NCBI RefSeq assembly: GCF_014648035.1
Contig: NZ_BMQI01000030.1
Span: 1-57,189, forward strand
DNA: 57,189 nt
Direction of reading: 5' to 3'
Origin: Shewanella algicola
Lineage (GTDB): Bacteria; Pseudomonadota; Gammaproteobacteria; Enterobacterales; Shewanellaceae
The position numbers and the translations under genes were made by a program. This document shows positions 46,822 through 56,276 of this stretch, one piece after another. Position 1 is the first letter of the stretch; each line of letters starts with the position of its first letter. The notes under the pieces are model-generated. The model saw only the letters and a list, made by a program, of their open reading frames with translations. It ran no database searches and was not told the DNA's origin.

Positions 46822-47498
46822 GGGTTTACGTCCTTAACTTCTGAGCCTGATTCGATAAGACCTTCACGCATTTCTTTAGATAATTCAGGGATAGTTTCTG
46901 CAGCTGGAACTACACGTTGTCTAGTGTTTGGTTTACCGGGATATTGTTTAAAGTATGAGATTTTCGGCATACCACTGGATACACCAATACGGAATTCATA
47001 CGTCCACGTCTTGGTCATTGGAGATTGACCCGGTAAAGTAATTTCTCTTGCCCCCCAAATCCAGACAACATCCTGATATTCATCAAAATATATATCGTCA
47101 ATAATGAAGCGTTGTTTTAATTTTCTCGCACTAATAATGGCGATTTGACGGTCAATTTCTTCTTCAAATTGATCGCGTAAATTGGGTGTCGCGGCAGATA
47201 GAAATCGTTCTTTGACGAAATTGATATTGCTCTTACTGATATTGCCAATCAGTTCAGCAAAAGCGATAGCATGTCCTCGTTTAAAGGAGGCGTTGGCCCA
47301 ATCTCCCTGTACTTCTATGACTTCGGTTATTGGGGCATTAGGCAATACAATTGAACCAGGCTCAAAGAATGCAAACTTCAATGCAAAAATCAACAATCCC
47401 GAACTTAACAGTAAGTTTGATAAGAGAATGATATTTCTTGTGGTGACAGCATCCACCAGCGACTTTTTAATGTCTTCTGCACTATTTAATATTCCCAT
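46818..47498 (-). CDS. traE: TraE, VirB5/VirB8-position channel protein
   Basis: 226 aa. One membrane helix at about 22-42, then a VirB8-like periplasmic domain (IDDIYFDEYQDVVWIWGARE). The start overlaps the traL stop as TAATG. Confidence 0.9.
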   Translation of the reverse strand: MGILNSAEDIKKSLVDAVTTRNIILLSNLLLSSGLLIFALKFAFFEPGSIVLPNAPITEVIEVQGDWANASFKRGHAIAFAELIGNISKSNINFVKERFLSAATPNLRDQFEEEIDRQIAIISARKLKQRFIIDDIYFDEYQDVVWIWGAREITLPGQSPMTKTWTYEFRIGVSSGMPKISYFKQYPGKPNTRQRVVPAAETIPELSKEMREGLIESGSEVKDVNP

Positions 47499-47782
47499 TA
47501 TTTAATGAACTCCCGTTTTAATGGATCAGGCACAGTCACGCCCAGTTTGAGTGGCATAAGCCCCCAATACCAAAGTACATGCTCAACAAACCCTCTTGGA
47601 TGGTTCTCAGCAAAGTAACTGGTGATTTTGAAATACATAATGGCAAAAATGACCGCTTCAGGAACGGCTCTAAATGTATATCCAAGCCCGAACGCCGTAG
47701 CAATTGGGATGAATTGATCAAGTGTGAAAAATAAAACCAATAGAGGCTTGTTAACTCTGTGGGGTATACGATAAGTAGCCAT
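47498..47782 (-). CDS. traL: TraL, small membrane assembly protein
   Basis: 94 aa with hydrophobic segments between about 12 and 50 and the family-typical IPHRVNKPL start and KLGVTVPDPLKREFIK end. Needed for pilus assembly in F-type systems. First gene of its unit, 68 bp from a 25-bp operator. Confidence 0.9.
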   Translation of the reverse strand: MATYRIPHRVNKPLLVLFFTLDQFIPIATAFGLGYTFRAVPEAVIFAIMYFKITSYFAENHPRGFVEHVLWYWGLMPLKLGVTVPDPLKREFIK

Positions 47783-47816
47783 CAGTTGCCGTTACATGAT
47801 TAGTTAAAGATGACTT

Positions 47817-47874
47817 ATTGTTGCATTCAATTTTTATAGATTAGGGCGTTTCAAGTGCCGTTTGGGACGCTGAA
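47817..47874 (-). promoter_or_regulatory. tra operator and promoter of the traL unit
   Basis: Palindrome at 47850-47874, one base different from the others (TTCAAGTGCC in the left arm). AACAAT lies 27 nt beyond on the minus strand (47822-47817). Confidence 0.68.
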
Positions 47875-47876
47875 CT

Positions 47877-47904
47877 AAAAAAAGGCGCAATTAGCGCCTT
47901 TTTT
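47877..47904 (-). terminator. Terminator after the pilin gene
   Basis: GGCGC and GCGCC around AATTA, with a run of A on one side and T on the other, so active in both directions. It isolates the pilin gene from traL. Confidence 0.85.
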
Positions 47905-47917
47905 GATGGTGTAACAA

Positions 47918-48253
47918 TTAAATTGTGCCAGTTAAGAAGATGTTGATAATAGCCACAGACTGACTTAATAACATTCCACCAATAAATGCGCCTACTGCCA
48001 TGTAGTAATTTTGTTTTAGTACGTTAAACAGGGCTGCAAAGAAGGCTAAAAGTGTAATAATTTTACCAGGTGCACCATCTGCCCATCCAGATAACTCTGT
48101 CCAGATGGAGGTAAACGCTGTACCCCCTGAACCTGCAGTAGATTCAAATGATAGTAATACAAATAGAAAACATAATGCTGACAAAGCTAAAATGCTCTTC
48201 TTGCTTAAAAGTTTTTCACCTTTTACTTTCGGTAAAGTTAATGCGTGTTCCAT
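47918..48253 (-). CDS. traA: TraA pilin precursor
   Basis: 111 aa. A long leader with a hydrophobic segment (ILALSALCFLFVLLSF) is followed by a likely cleavage near STAGSGG and then two hydrophobic helices (IITLLAFFAALFNVL, MAVGAFIGGMLLSQSVAIINIFL), the F-pilin design. It has its own operator and its own terminator, which would allow high pilin output. Confidence 0.85.
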   Translation of the reverse strand: MEHALTLPKVKGEKLLSKKSILALSALCFLFVLLSFESTAGSGGTAFTSIWTELSGWADGAPGKIITLLAFFAALFNVLKQNYYMAVGAFIGGMLLSQSVAIINIFLTGTI

Positions 48254-48286
48254 GTTTTATTCCTCAAGGTTGGTTATTTCAAATAC

Positions 48287-48344
48287 ATCGTACAATCATT
48301 TTTTGCTAGTTTTAGTCGTTTCAGCGTCCCAAACGGCACCTGAA
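48287..48344 (-). promoter_or_regulatory. tra operator and promoter of the pilin gene
   Basis: Palindrome at 48320-48344 in the opposite orientation to the other copies but otherwise identical. TACGAT lies 27 nt beyond on the minus strand (48292-48287). Confidence 0.7.
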
Positions 48345-48382
48345 AATATGTTTTTGCCTGTTTTTGCCTGTTTTTTGCTTAT

Positions 48383-49294
48383 TTATAGATACCCCATCGA
48401 TGCGAAAGGGTTCTTAATGAAGGCCCCTAGACTGAAACTTTCTATTGAATACTCTTTGTATTGCGCTTTGCTTATTTTTTCTAAAGCGGATTTAACCGCT
48501 ACCGGATTACTTACCCCATCGATCAGGCCAATCCGTTGAGCTTCATCGCCGGTCCACACTAAACCTGAGAATAATGTGTCTAACTCAAGTTTGAACTTTT
48601 CTGCGCGAGCAGCTAAAACATCGGCTTTAAATTGCTCAAATACCGGCTCAATTAGTGTTGTCTTAGCGATGTCTAATTCTTCAGAATCGATAGCGTGCCA
48701 TGGGTTTAACATTGCTTTATATTGACCGCTGGTGATTGTGGTATTTGTAACGCCAACATTTTTAGCAAAATCACTGAAATTAATTCTGTCCAGACGAACG
48801 CCAATGTTGCCAATAAGCGACGCTCGCTGACCAATGATCACATCGGCATTGATGATGGCTTGAACACACGCAGATGCACATTGTTTAATCACAACGGCAA
48901 CGATGAGTTTTCTTGGCAATGTCTTTAAATCAATGCTCGAAGTAAAATCCTCTTGGAACATCATTACAGGGTTCTCAATATCATTGATAATTTGTTCACT
49001 TATGCCTTTGGGAAGTGGACTTTTCCATTGTTTATACTGGACGATGATTTCATTAATGGTCTGTGAGTCTGTTGGTGAACCGCCCGGAGAATTTGCTTTA
49101 ATGACTATCATTTGAGCATCATCATTACTCATCGCCGTTAGTAGATGTTGAGCAATTTTCTCACCATTTCCTGTGTCATGGTCTGTTCCTATTTCCCCGT
49201 TGATCTGGATCATTGCGACATGTGACTTTTCTGGCGTAAACATCGTGATAAGATTACCTAGAAAACCAATAAATATAATCCCACCTAATAACAA
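48383..49294 (-). CDS. S49 (SppA-like) membrane serine peptidase
   Basis: 303 aa counted from a TTG at 49294. One membrane helix, then an S49 domain with Ser141 (QCASACVQA) and Lys193 (SGQYKAML) as catalytic dyad, and LIGNIGV, the oligomer-site signature. The same frame is open upstream without a start, while a separate 41-codon frame starts at ATG 49410 with a ribosome site eight bases after the previous gene. A one-base shift would join them, giving the usual cytosolic N-terminus. Its role beside the pilin gene may be processing of pilin or membrane quality control. Confidence 0.8.
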   Translation of the reverse strand: MLLGGIIFIGFLGNLITMFTPEKSHVAMIQINGEIGTDHDTGNGEKIAQHLLTAMSNDDAQMIVIKANSPGGSPTDSQTINEIIVQYKQWKSPLPKGISEQIINDIENPVMMFQEDFTSSIDLKTLPRKLIVAVVIKQCASACVQAIINADVIIGQRASLIGNIGVRLDRINFSDFAKNVGVTNTTITSGQYKAMLNPWHAIDSEELDIAKTTLIEPVFEQFKADVLAARAEKFKLELDTLFSGLVWTGDEAQRIGLIDGVSNPVAVKSALEKISKAQYKEYSIESFSLGAFIKNPFASMGYL

Positions 49295-49410
49295 TAATTT
49301 TCCGTAATTTTGCGTTTGTATACTGTTAAGTATTGCTTTAGTACACTTACTGCCTCTGTTTCGGTTTCATTAGAAACCCTTCCTTCTAATGAACTTGTCT
49401 TGTCTGACAT
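49285..49410 (-). CDS. 41-codon frame, likely true N-terminus of the S49 peptidase
   Basis: Starts MSDKTSSLEGRVSNETETEA with AGGA upstream and ends inside the peptidase frame. Probably the original start, separated by a frameshift near 49320; alternatively a coupled leader ORF. Confidence 0.45.
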   Translation of the reverse strand: MSDKTSSLEGRVSNETETEAVSVLKQYLTVYKRKITENYCY

Positions 49411-49421
49411 TTGTAATAGTC

Positions 49422-50078
49422 CTATGCAACTTTCATAAAATTAGAAATCGTATTTCTGAACGCTAAGCCTGTGAGACATAACATCAATACTGGATACCAT
49501 GGGGCCTTCTGCCCAAGGAAGTTCGGGATCAATAAATAACAAAACGTAAAGACCAACATGTAAACGATAGAACGTGTCCAGATACGTGAACCCTTTATCG
49601 AAATTTGTCTAGGCTCATACATTCGGATTTTTCGAACCATATAACCGTCATAAATTAATGCAAAAAAGAACGGTAACATCACCCAAATCCAAAACTTCAT
49701 CATCGAAACGCGATATACCATTTGATATGACAAAATGTGAATATTATTCACCACTCTGTTCAGGATGAATTCACCTTTGAACTTTGACACTATCTCCTTA
49801 ATTTTATAGTCGCTCTTTGGTAGCAAGGAATCTTCTACTGACTGTTGAATACCGCCTTTAACATAGGCGTTTGTATAAATCCGCTGCACTTCGTATGTGA
49901 GATTTAACCATTGTGTTTCATTAATCAGCGACGATAGTGACTTTACCTCTGTCTCCATTTCACGCTGAAACACCTGGCTTGGCATTAACGTCAATATCAA
50001 AATCACACTGACAGTAAAAATAAGTAAAAATAGTGATAATAATTTGGAAACGCCATGGTCCTTAATAAGCTCAGACAT
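49422..50078 (-). CDS. DUF4400 membrane protein (TraJ-like of SXT/IncC)
   Basis: 218 aa with membrane helices at about 12-32, 125-145 and 170-205. Position right after the coupling-protein gene block and the overall pattern fit DUF4400 proteins of SXT/IncC transfer operons. Function not established. Confidence 0.7.
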   Translation of the reverse strand: MSELIKDHGVSKLLSLFLLIFTVSVILILTLMPSQVFQREMETEVKSLSSLINETQWLNLTYEVQRIYTNAYVKGGIQQSVEDSLLPKSDYKIKEIVSKFKGEFILNRVVNNIHILSYQMVYRVSMMKFWIWVMLPFFFALIYDGYMVRKIRMYEPRQISIKGSRIWTRSIVYMLVFTFCYLLIPNFLGQKAPWYPVLMLCLTGLAFRNTISNFMKVA

Positions 50079-50087
50079 TTGGTACTC

Positions 50088-50648
50088 CTATGAATGCTCA
50101 AGTGCATTATTCAAAGAATAAATCCCTTTACGTGCAGGCAAAGGCAGACCTAACAAGTTCAAAACGCGACGATTAAATACGTGTCGAGCGAGTAACATTG
50201 AAATTGATTCATTAGATAACTGCGAATGTTTATCAAGGTGTTCTATTTTGAGGCAGTGGCACTTGCGTCCATTACCCAAGCCTGCTCCAAAACAATCGCA
50301 CTTCTTGCCTTTCTTCTTCATCGCTAATGAAGTTAATTTAAACTCTTCAAATGTCTGTGAAATACAATCCCAATGGACTGACTCATCATTTGAAATTTTT
50401 AAACTCACTTTAAAATGCGTTATTTGATAGAGGTCATACATAATTGACTCTGCAAACTGAGTAAATTGGCCCTCTATACCTTCACCTGCTGACCTATCCC
50501 AAGCCAATATTGCCTTCAACAAAATGATGTCAATTATCGGGGTGTCATGAATACGCAAATATTCTGTGCCACCAGCCAACCGGCTTAATGACGATACAAT
50601 TTCCTTTGCGCCTTCGTGTTGTGAAGTAATTCTAGAAACGTCCATCAT
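50088..50648 (-). CDS. Unknown tra-operon protein with CxC-CxC motif
   Basis: 186 aa, soluble. Residues about 117-136 read KKCDCFGAGLGNGRKCHCLK, a pair of C-x-C units suitable for metal binding. Its start overlaps the traD stop. No family recognised. Confidence 0.6.
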   Translation of the reverse strand: MMDVSRITSQHEGAKEIVSSLSRLAGGTEYLRIHDTPIIDIILLKAILAWDRSAGEGIEGQFTQFAESIMYDLYQITHFKVSLKISNDESVHWDCISQTFEEFKLTSLAMKKKGKKCDCFGAGLGNGRKCHCLKIEHLDKHSQLSNESISMLLARHVFNRRVLNLLGLPLPARKGIYSLNNALEHS

Positions 50649-52552
50649 TAACCCTTAATTATCGGAAGTTTACATTTTATTTTCTGACCATTGGACAGGC
50701 GCGCGACATACTGTAATTTGGGCAAGTCTCCGATCAGAGTTATGGGGAACATATCTTCACGAGTCTTGGTAATGTTTTCTTTATAACCGCCTGAAAATTC
50801 GGACAAGGCTTGCCCCGTTCCTGACTGAATAGAGTATTGAACACCAACATCACTGATATTGGTTTGGCCAAACTGTTTGGACACGTATTCTTGTGTTTGA
50901 AGATCTGTGACTTTCATACTGAAAAAGTTATTACATAACCCCAAATAACGATCAGCAGTCGCCTGGTCGGTCATGTCAATTAAGTCGGGGATTGTCTGAG
51001 TGCTTAATACAAATTGGCATTTTGCCGCACGACCCTGAGCCAAGTTGTTTATTAAACTGTCATTACCGGCAACGGCCGCATGAACTTCATCAACTAAAAT
51101 AGACACCCTACGTTCTTCACCTGAACCGTAGTTATATCTATCACCTAAACAGCCAGAGATATCAGCAAGTAAAAGCTTTGCTAAATGTCCTGCCGTTCTG
51201 GGGTCATTCATTGAGTTCAATGCGCAGTAAATGATGCCTCCATCCATGATGATGCGCTTAATATCAATAATTTCAATATCGTCTTCACCGCGAGTTGGTG
51301 AAAGCAATTTATCAAGAGGGTTGCTGCATAAAACTTTAAAAAGAGGGAACACACTGGCTAACATCTTTTGAGCATGTTCATGGTTATGTGTGACAAATTG
51401 CATTACATCATCTACAGCTGCGACTTTTTCAACACTTGGTATTGTCTGTGTATAGTAATTTTGCATCCCTTCTAATGGCGTATCACCAAGACCTAGCATC
51501 GAACTGAGTTTGGATTGCTTCCAATGTAAGCCGAAGCGCTTCTCGTAAAACGTGCTCAATACTTTTTCAAGTAACTCAGCTTTACCTGAGCGCATATAAC
51601 GGTAAATCTCAGTGAGCTTTGGACTTTCTGAACAATAAATCATACCGTCAGTGACTTGAGAGATAGTTTGCCAACCAAATTCAATAAAGCTATCCGTCGC
51701 TCCACTGCCTGATTTTAATAAGCTTGCAATACGTGTCGGAATTTCTGAAGCAATTGCAAAATTCTTCAAAATATCAATCGCACAGGACTCACTTGGCCTA
51801 GCTGGACAAAACTCATAAAACTTATGACCGATCCCAAGAGCTTCTGCTTCACTGCGTAATCCTTCTTTTAAGCTTGCGTCATCTTTTGGATCGATGACCA
51901 CAATAGAATTACCCATATGAAGAAAGCCTGTACCGAGCATCTTTAACAACGTTGTTTTGCCTGAACCAACCACACCTGTAATAAATGAATGTCCGTAAAA
52001 CGTTTCCTCGTTGACTATTTGTGGGGTTTCATTGCCAATGGCATGTATCCATGTCTTCCCGCCCATGCTCCGAGTATGCTTTCGATATTTGTAAACCACT
52101 GGCTTCAATGCAAACGGGATTTCCATTTCACGTAAATCAATCGACATATCCATGATTTGATATGCTCTTTGAGCATGTTCGGGTCCCCACTCAAAACCGT
52201 TCCCAATATAGATTTCACGTTTGTCCGTGTACTTAAAGTTTTCTGATTTCGAATTGGTTTTCCATTTGTTGATGTAACGGACAACATCTATATCGATAAA
52301 CTCGAGCTTGTTGATGAACAACTTTAATTGTTGCCTCATTTTGGGATACGTAGAAAGTAACTTGAATAATCCCACTCCCATTAAACCACCGGCAATGATT
52401 GTTGGCGTGTCTAAATAGTTAGAGTTTAAAGCGCTTACTTGACTTATCACTCCTGTAGCAACACCAGAACCGATATAAACATAGGCGGCATTCAGCTCAT
52501 AAAGTGGCCTGAAGAGACTTTCGCTATATGTTAAACTACTGCGATTATTCAT
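50648..52552 (-). CDS. traD: TraD type IV coupling protein
   Basis: 634 aa. Two membrane helices near 24-70, Walker A VVGSGKTT at about 194-201, Walker B SILVDEVHA near 480. It brings the relaxase-DNA complex to the channel. Start overlaps the traI stop by eight bases. Confidence 0.93.
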   Translation of the reverse strand: MNNRSSLTYSESLFRPLYELNAAYVYIGSGVATGVISQVSALNSNYLDTPTIIAGGLMGVGLFKLLSTYPKMRQQLKLFINKLEFIDIDVVRYINKWKTNSKSENFKYTDKREIYIGNGFEWGPEHAQRAYQIMDMSIDLREMEIPFALKPVVYKYRKHTRSMGGKTWIHAIGNETPQIVNEETFYGHSFITGVVGSGKTTLLKMLGTGFLHMGNSIVVIDPKDDASLKEGLRSEAEALGIGHKFYEFCPARPSESCAIDILKNFAIASEIPTRIASLLKSGSGATDSFIEFGWQTISQVTDGMIYCSESPKLTEIYRYMRSGKAELLEKVLSTFYEKRFGLHWKQSKLSSMLGLGDTPLEGMQNYYTQTIPSVEKVAAVDDVMQFVTHNHEHAQKMLASVFPLFKVLCSNPLDKLLSPTRGEDDIEIIDIKRIIMDGGIIYCALNSMNDPRTAGHLAKLLLADISGCLGDRYNYGSGEERRVSILVDEVHAAVAGNDSLINNLAQGRAAKCQFVLSTQTIPDLIDMTDQATADRYLGLCNNFFSMKVTDLQTQEYVSKQFGQTNISDVGVQYSIQSGTGQALSEFSGGYKENITKTREDMFPITLIGDLPKLQYVARLSNGQKIKCKLPIIKG

Positions 52553-55085
52553 TGTTTTCCCTCAACTTCCATTTCAACTCATCAAGTTCAATAGACGTTA
52601 TTTCTACCGTTATTGAGCCATCGGCTGAGATTATCGGTTTAACACCCTCAGCTTTAGTGAAGCCCCTTAATTCAGTGTTCTTCATCTTCGGGCATACTGA
52701 TTTGAACTCATTTATCAATTCTTCATAGCTCATCGTTTTGACGTTATTTGAATACTCATCATCATTAATAATCGGTTCGTCAGTAACATCCTCAACAGGG
52801 TCGCTGGCTTTATCAGCAGATGCGGTTTCTATGTTGGTTAACGTTTCTGAACTCGAGTCAGGGTCGCTGGCCTTTTCGTCACTCACAGGTAAGGATTTCA
52901 TTTCAAGCACAACCGTGTTTAACTCCAATTGTTCAGGTTCTACCTCTAGACTGGATTCTTGGGCGGCGACGACTATTTCAGCTTGCTTCTGTGTGGCTGT
53001 CTCACAAGTGGCAGTATCCACTGGGATAGATTGCAATGTTGGCCTAAAAATATTGGCCACATCATCACTTAATAAAACATACGTCGTTTTCTCACCCGCA
53101 ATGACTTTGATGGAAATTTCTTTGCCTTTCTCATTTTTTTTAAGCAATTTTAGATAGCTCATGGCATTAATAATTTGCCCGGCATTTTGACTGGCTTGTT
53201 CCATTACATAGTTAAGACTAAGGCAAACATTATCAGCTTCTAACCAGAGGTTATCACCAGGGGTAGTGAGCAACGTTGATAACGCATTATCAACAGGCTT
53301 TGGCCTTCTCGGTTTGGTTATCCAAGGGTGTTCACCGTTTGGCTGTGACGCTGACTCATTGGGAACCGGCAGTTTTTCTTCCTCTGTTGCTTCAATTGAA
53401 TCATCAGTAACCTGTGATTGAGCTTCTTCATCATTGGGGTTTGATTGTTCTTTCTTACTAACAGGGATTGTTGACGGTTTTGTTTCAACAGCCTCTGTAT
53501 TCGACTCTGTATCAACATCATCAATCGCTTCTGGCGTCGAACTAGTCTCCGATTTTACTTTAGGCTTAGGCTTAGGCTTAGGCTTTGATTTGGGCTTGGG
53601 TTTGCGCTTTGCCGGGGCTTTAGTGACTGTTTTCTCACTCTCATCAACACTTGCGGTTGGTTGTTTATCAACAGTTGTCGCGGGTTGTTCTACTACTTTG
53701 GTTTCTGAATCATCTTGAACAACTATTGCATCACTCGGAGTGATAAAAAACATACCTTCACAATTACATAATTGGTGAACGTTATTATTTTTGGATGTGT
53801 TGTAACGTAATGCACCATGAACATTTGCAGGTAGTGGATTGTCACCGACCACAAAATTAGGCCATTCAACCAGTATGACCGTAATTGGTGAAACCTTTGC
53901 CATTGGACCTGTTTTGTTTATTGCGAATTGGTTGATGTCCGATTCGGTGAATTCACCAAGGTATAGATTTGCATGTGTACTTTTATCACTAACCATCGAT
54001 AAAATACGCTTATCTAATAAAATAGATATGAGTGCTTTAGCTGATGTTGGAAGTTTGATTTCGTAATCTAGACACTTTTTGATCACATCATTTATTGGTC
54101 TGTCTGAAGCAATATAGATTTGACCATTAAAGACAAATAGGTCGCCCCCAAGCTTGTTGATTGACCAATTGGAGTACAATGACCGCATTGCATTAACAAC
54201 ACCCATTGTTAGGGATTTCTTACGTGAAGAGTCATGCAACCATACACGGGCATAATCATCATAAGTTGATTCTGAATCTGCTTTTCTAACAGCGTTAAAC
54301 AAATATCCTTTGTAAGAATGATAATGAACGAGCGTTTGCGTGATCATCGAATACAAATCATCATGCGAACCAAGCAAGTAATTTTTCGCTACGTCATTTA
54401 AGACTAATGGCAAAAAGTGAACTGAGTTTGTTTCATGATCATTGTTCAATCTGTCTTTTTGATGCACCACAGTGTATGAGTCAATATTATTGCGCTTAGC
54501 CCACTCATAAATGTTCTCACTCAGTGGGCGCCAAACATCACCGTTTGAGCCAATCACTTGAACGTTTGATATAATCTTCCCTGAGTCATGTAATAACCCG
54601 CAGACCCAAGCGGCAAATTCATACCTTGGTCTACGAGCCTGGTCTTCATCAATGAGACCCATTTCATCTAACATAAAGCTCATAGAAAATTGAAGTGAAC
54701 GAATAGAAACATCTAATGAATGCTCTAATAATCCTCCGACATATTGATGATGATCCATTTCTGAAGCAGGGATTAAGTGACAGTAACTTAAATATGCTTT
54801 GATGGTGCTTTCAACTAAATCAACAAAGTTATATTCACAACCTTTGTATATTAATCCTATATCTCGCTCGATTATTCGAATTTTATCTTGTTGACGGTTT
54901 AATAAAGTATCAATGCTAACAAGTGGTATTGATGCTGTTTTCAAAGGATAATGTAAAACAGCATCCAACCTTTTTTTGTCTTTTTGTTCTAGCGTTGAGC
55001 CTTCTTTATTCCATGCGGATATGCGTGACAATAAAGAACCTATGTGGACTCTTAATTTATACGCTTGAATCGAAAGACTACTCAT
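52545..55085 (-). CDS. traI: TraI relaxase, MobH (HD-domain) family
   Basis: 846 aa. The TraI_2 domain carries HQYVGGLLEH at 113-122 and the HD pair at 166-167 (CGLLHDSGK), the metal site of MobH relaxases. A Lys/Pro repeat linker of about 480-510 (KPKPKSKPKPK) leads to a C-terminal winged-helix-like domain. MobH relaxases nick at oriT and are not of the tyrosine type. Third gene of the leftward unit. Confidence 0.93.
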   Translation of the reverse strand: MSSLSIQAYKLRVHIGSLLSRISAWNKEGSTLEQKDKKRLDAVLHYPLKTASIPLVSIDTLLNRQQDKIRIIERDIGLIYKGCEYNFVDLVESTIKAYLSYCHLIPASEMDHHQYVGGLLEHSLDVSIRSLQFSMSFMLDEMGLIDEDQARRPRYEFAAWVCGLLHDSGKIISNVQVIGSNGDVWRPLSENIYEWAKRNNIDSYTVVHQKDRLNNDHETNSVHFLPLVLNDVAKNYLLGSHDDLYSMITQTLVHYHSYKGYLFNAVRKADSESTYDDYARVWLHDSSRKKSLTMGVVNAMRSLYSNWSINKLGGDLFVFNGQIYIASDRPINDVIKKCLDYEIKLPTSAKALISILLDKRILSMVSDKSTHANLYLGEFTESDINQFAINKTGPMAKVSPITVILVEWPNFVVGDNPLPANVHGALRYNTSKNNNVHQLCNCEGMFFITPSDAIVVQDDSETKVVEQPATTVDKQPTASVDESEKTVTKAPAKRKPKPKSKPKPKPKPKVKSETSSTPEAIDDVDTESNTEAVETKPSTIPVSKKEQSNPNDEEAQSQVTDDSIEATEEEKLPVPNESASQPNGEHPWITKPRRPKPVDNALSTLLTTPGDNLWLEADNVCLSLNYVMEQASQNAGQIINAMSYLKLLKKNEKGKEISIKVIAGEKTTYVLLSDDVANIFRPTLQSIPVDTATCETATQKQAEIVVAAQESSLEVEPEQLELNTVVLEMKSLPVSDEKASDPDSSSETLTNIETASADKASDPVEDVTDEPIINDDEYSNNVKTMSYEELINEFKSVCPKMKNTELRGFTKAEGVKPIISADGSITVEITSIELDELKWKLRENNE

Positions 55086-55793
55086 TTATACAGCCTCAGT
55101 TAACTCAACACTTTCTTCTGCGGTGTTCTTGTCATTAGTTGATTCAATATTAACGACATTACTTTCCTTTTCAGCATCTGGATATAAACTGAAAACACCT
55201 TTTTGTAATCCTTCCAAAAAGAAGACAGGTGAGAAAGGTCCACCATTGCGTTTACCAGGCTTGGTAACTTTAAATATTTTTGACGAGATATTATTTAAAA
55301 TCAATAACGCTTGGTTTCTTGATGATTGTTCAATGTCATCATCGAAAGTTCCTGAAAGCGCAATTGCCTCGATATCATCCATAATAAGGTCAATCTTGGA
55401 AATTATATTAATAACCTCAATGTGACTTTTATGAATGATGTTAATTTCAAGGTTCATGTCAGGGTTTTTAATGTCAACGAAGCTATAACCAGGGATGAGC
55501 TCACTTTGCAATGAATCAAAGTGAGAGGACAACTTGTCAATTTCATTATCCGCAATAGAAATGATTTCATTTTGAAACCACTCCTTTAACATATTGTATG
55601 TTGTTTTGTTTGTGGAACGGTTTGTCATTTTAAATAATTCACCTAAGCGATAAAGTGAATTATTTAGTGCTTCACCAGATTGTCCACGCATATGTAAATA
55701 CACAGCTTCTGATTTTAGTTCAATTTGCGCTACACCAGTTTTACGACGTACCGGTGATTCATTCGAACCCTTGCGGTTAGGTTGATTTGCCAT
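55086..55793 (-). CDS. PF08900/AcaB-like protein
   Basis: 235 aa. IELKSEAVYLHMRGQSGEALN near the start and IHKSHIEVINIISKIDLIMDD in the middle recall the DUF1845/PFL_4669-type proteins of conjugative elements, the family that includes AcaB of IncC plasmids. If so, it could be a transfer regulator. One base separates its stop from the traI start. Assignment is by eye only. Confidence 0.45.
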   Translation of the reverse strand: MANQPNRKGSNESPVRRKTGVAQIELKSEAVYLHMRGQSGEALNNSLYRLGELFKMTNRSTNKTTYNMLKEWFQNEIISIADNEIDKLSSHFDSLQSELIPGYSFVDIKNPDMNLEINIIHKSHIEVINIISKIDLIMDDIEAIALSGTFDDDIEQSSRNQALLILNNISSKIFKVTKPGKRNGGPFSPVFFLEGLQKGVFSLYPDAEKESNVVNIESTNDKNTAEESVELTEAV

Positions 55794-55805
55794 AATAGTT
55801 TCCTC

Positions 55806-56276
55806 TTAACTTAAAATTTTAATTGTTGATTTAAGCATTGAGATTTGGTCGGCCATTAATGCCAATGCTTTTCTTAAAGACTTAAATAACGGTTCATATT
55901 TATCAAATAAAACCTTCTCCCATACGTTTGCCTTCTTTGAAATTGTTGTCCATGTGTAACCTTCACGCTTATTAGGCTTGATGTGAACACCAGAACGAGG
56001 ATTCTGAAATTTACGGTAAGTTGTCTTTTTCCAATCTAACCACTCCAGATAGACTCGATGTGTGATTTTGGAACGCTTTAGCCTTGGCGCTAACCTACCA
56101 GTATTTTGATATCCATCCTCGCCTGGCTTCAATCCAGAACTAAAAATCTTTTTGTTGTGTTCCCTCCATTCATTCCAATAACCATCAACAAGCAGTTGGG
56201 CACGATCAACTAACGCCTCATAGCATTCGAAAATGTTATCAAGAGCTACTTGCAAACTAACCGACTCGACTGACAT
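55806..56276 (-). CDS. MobI-like transfer protein
   Basis: 156 aa, helical and basic. RAQLLVDGYWNEWREHNKK near the N-terminus resembles MobI of SXT and IncC elements, which acts with the relaxase at the neighbouring oriT. Its location next to traI and an inverted-repeat-rich region supports this. First gene of its unit, 63 bp from a 25-bp operator. Confidence 0.55.
   Translation of the reverse strand: MSVESVSLQVALDNIFECYEALVDRAQLLVDGYWNEWREHNKKIFSSGLKPGEDGYQNTGRLAPRLKRSKITHRVYLEWLDWKKTTYRKFQNPRSGVHIKPNKREGYTWTTISKKANVWEKVLFDKYEPLFKSLRKALALMADQISMLKSTIKILS

Noticed and set aside
53434..53718. 94-codon plus-strand frame inside traI
   Set aside because: Shadow of the Lys/Pro repeat region; the Gly/Leu repeat is only its complement.
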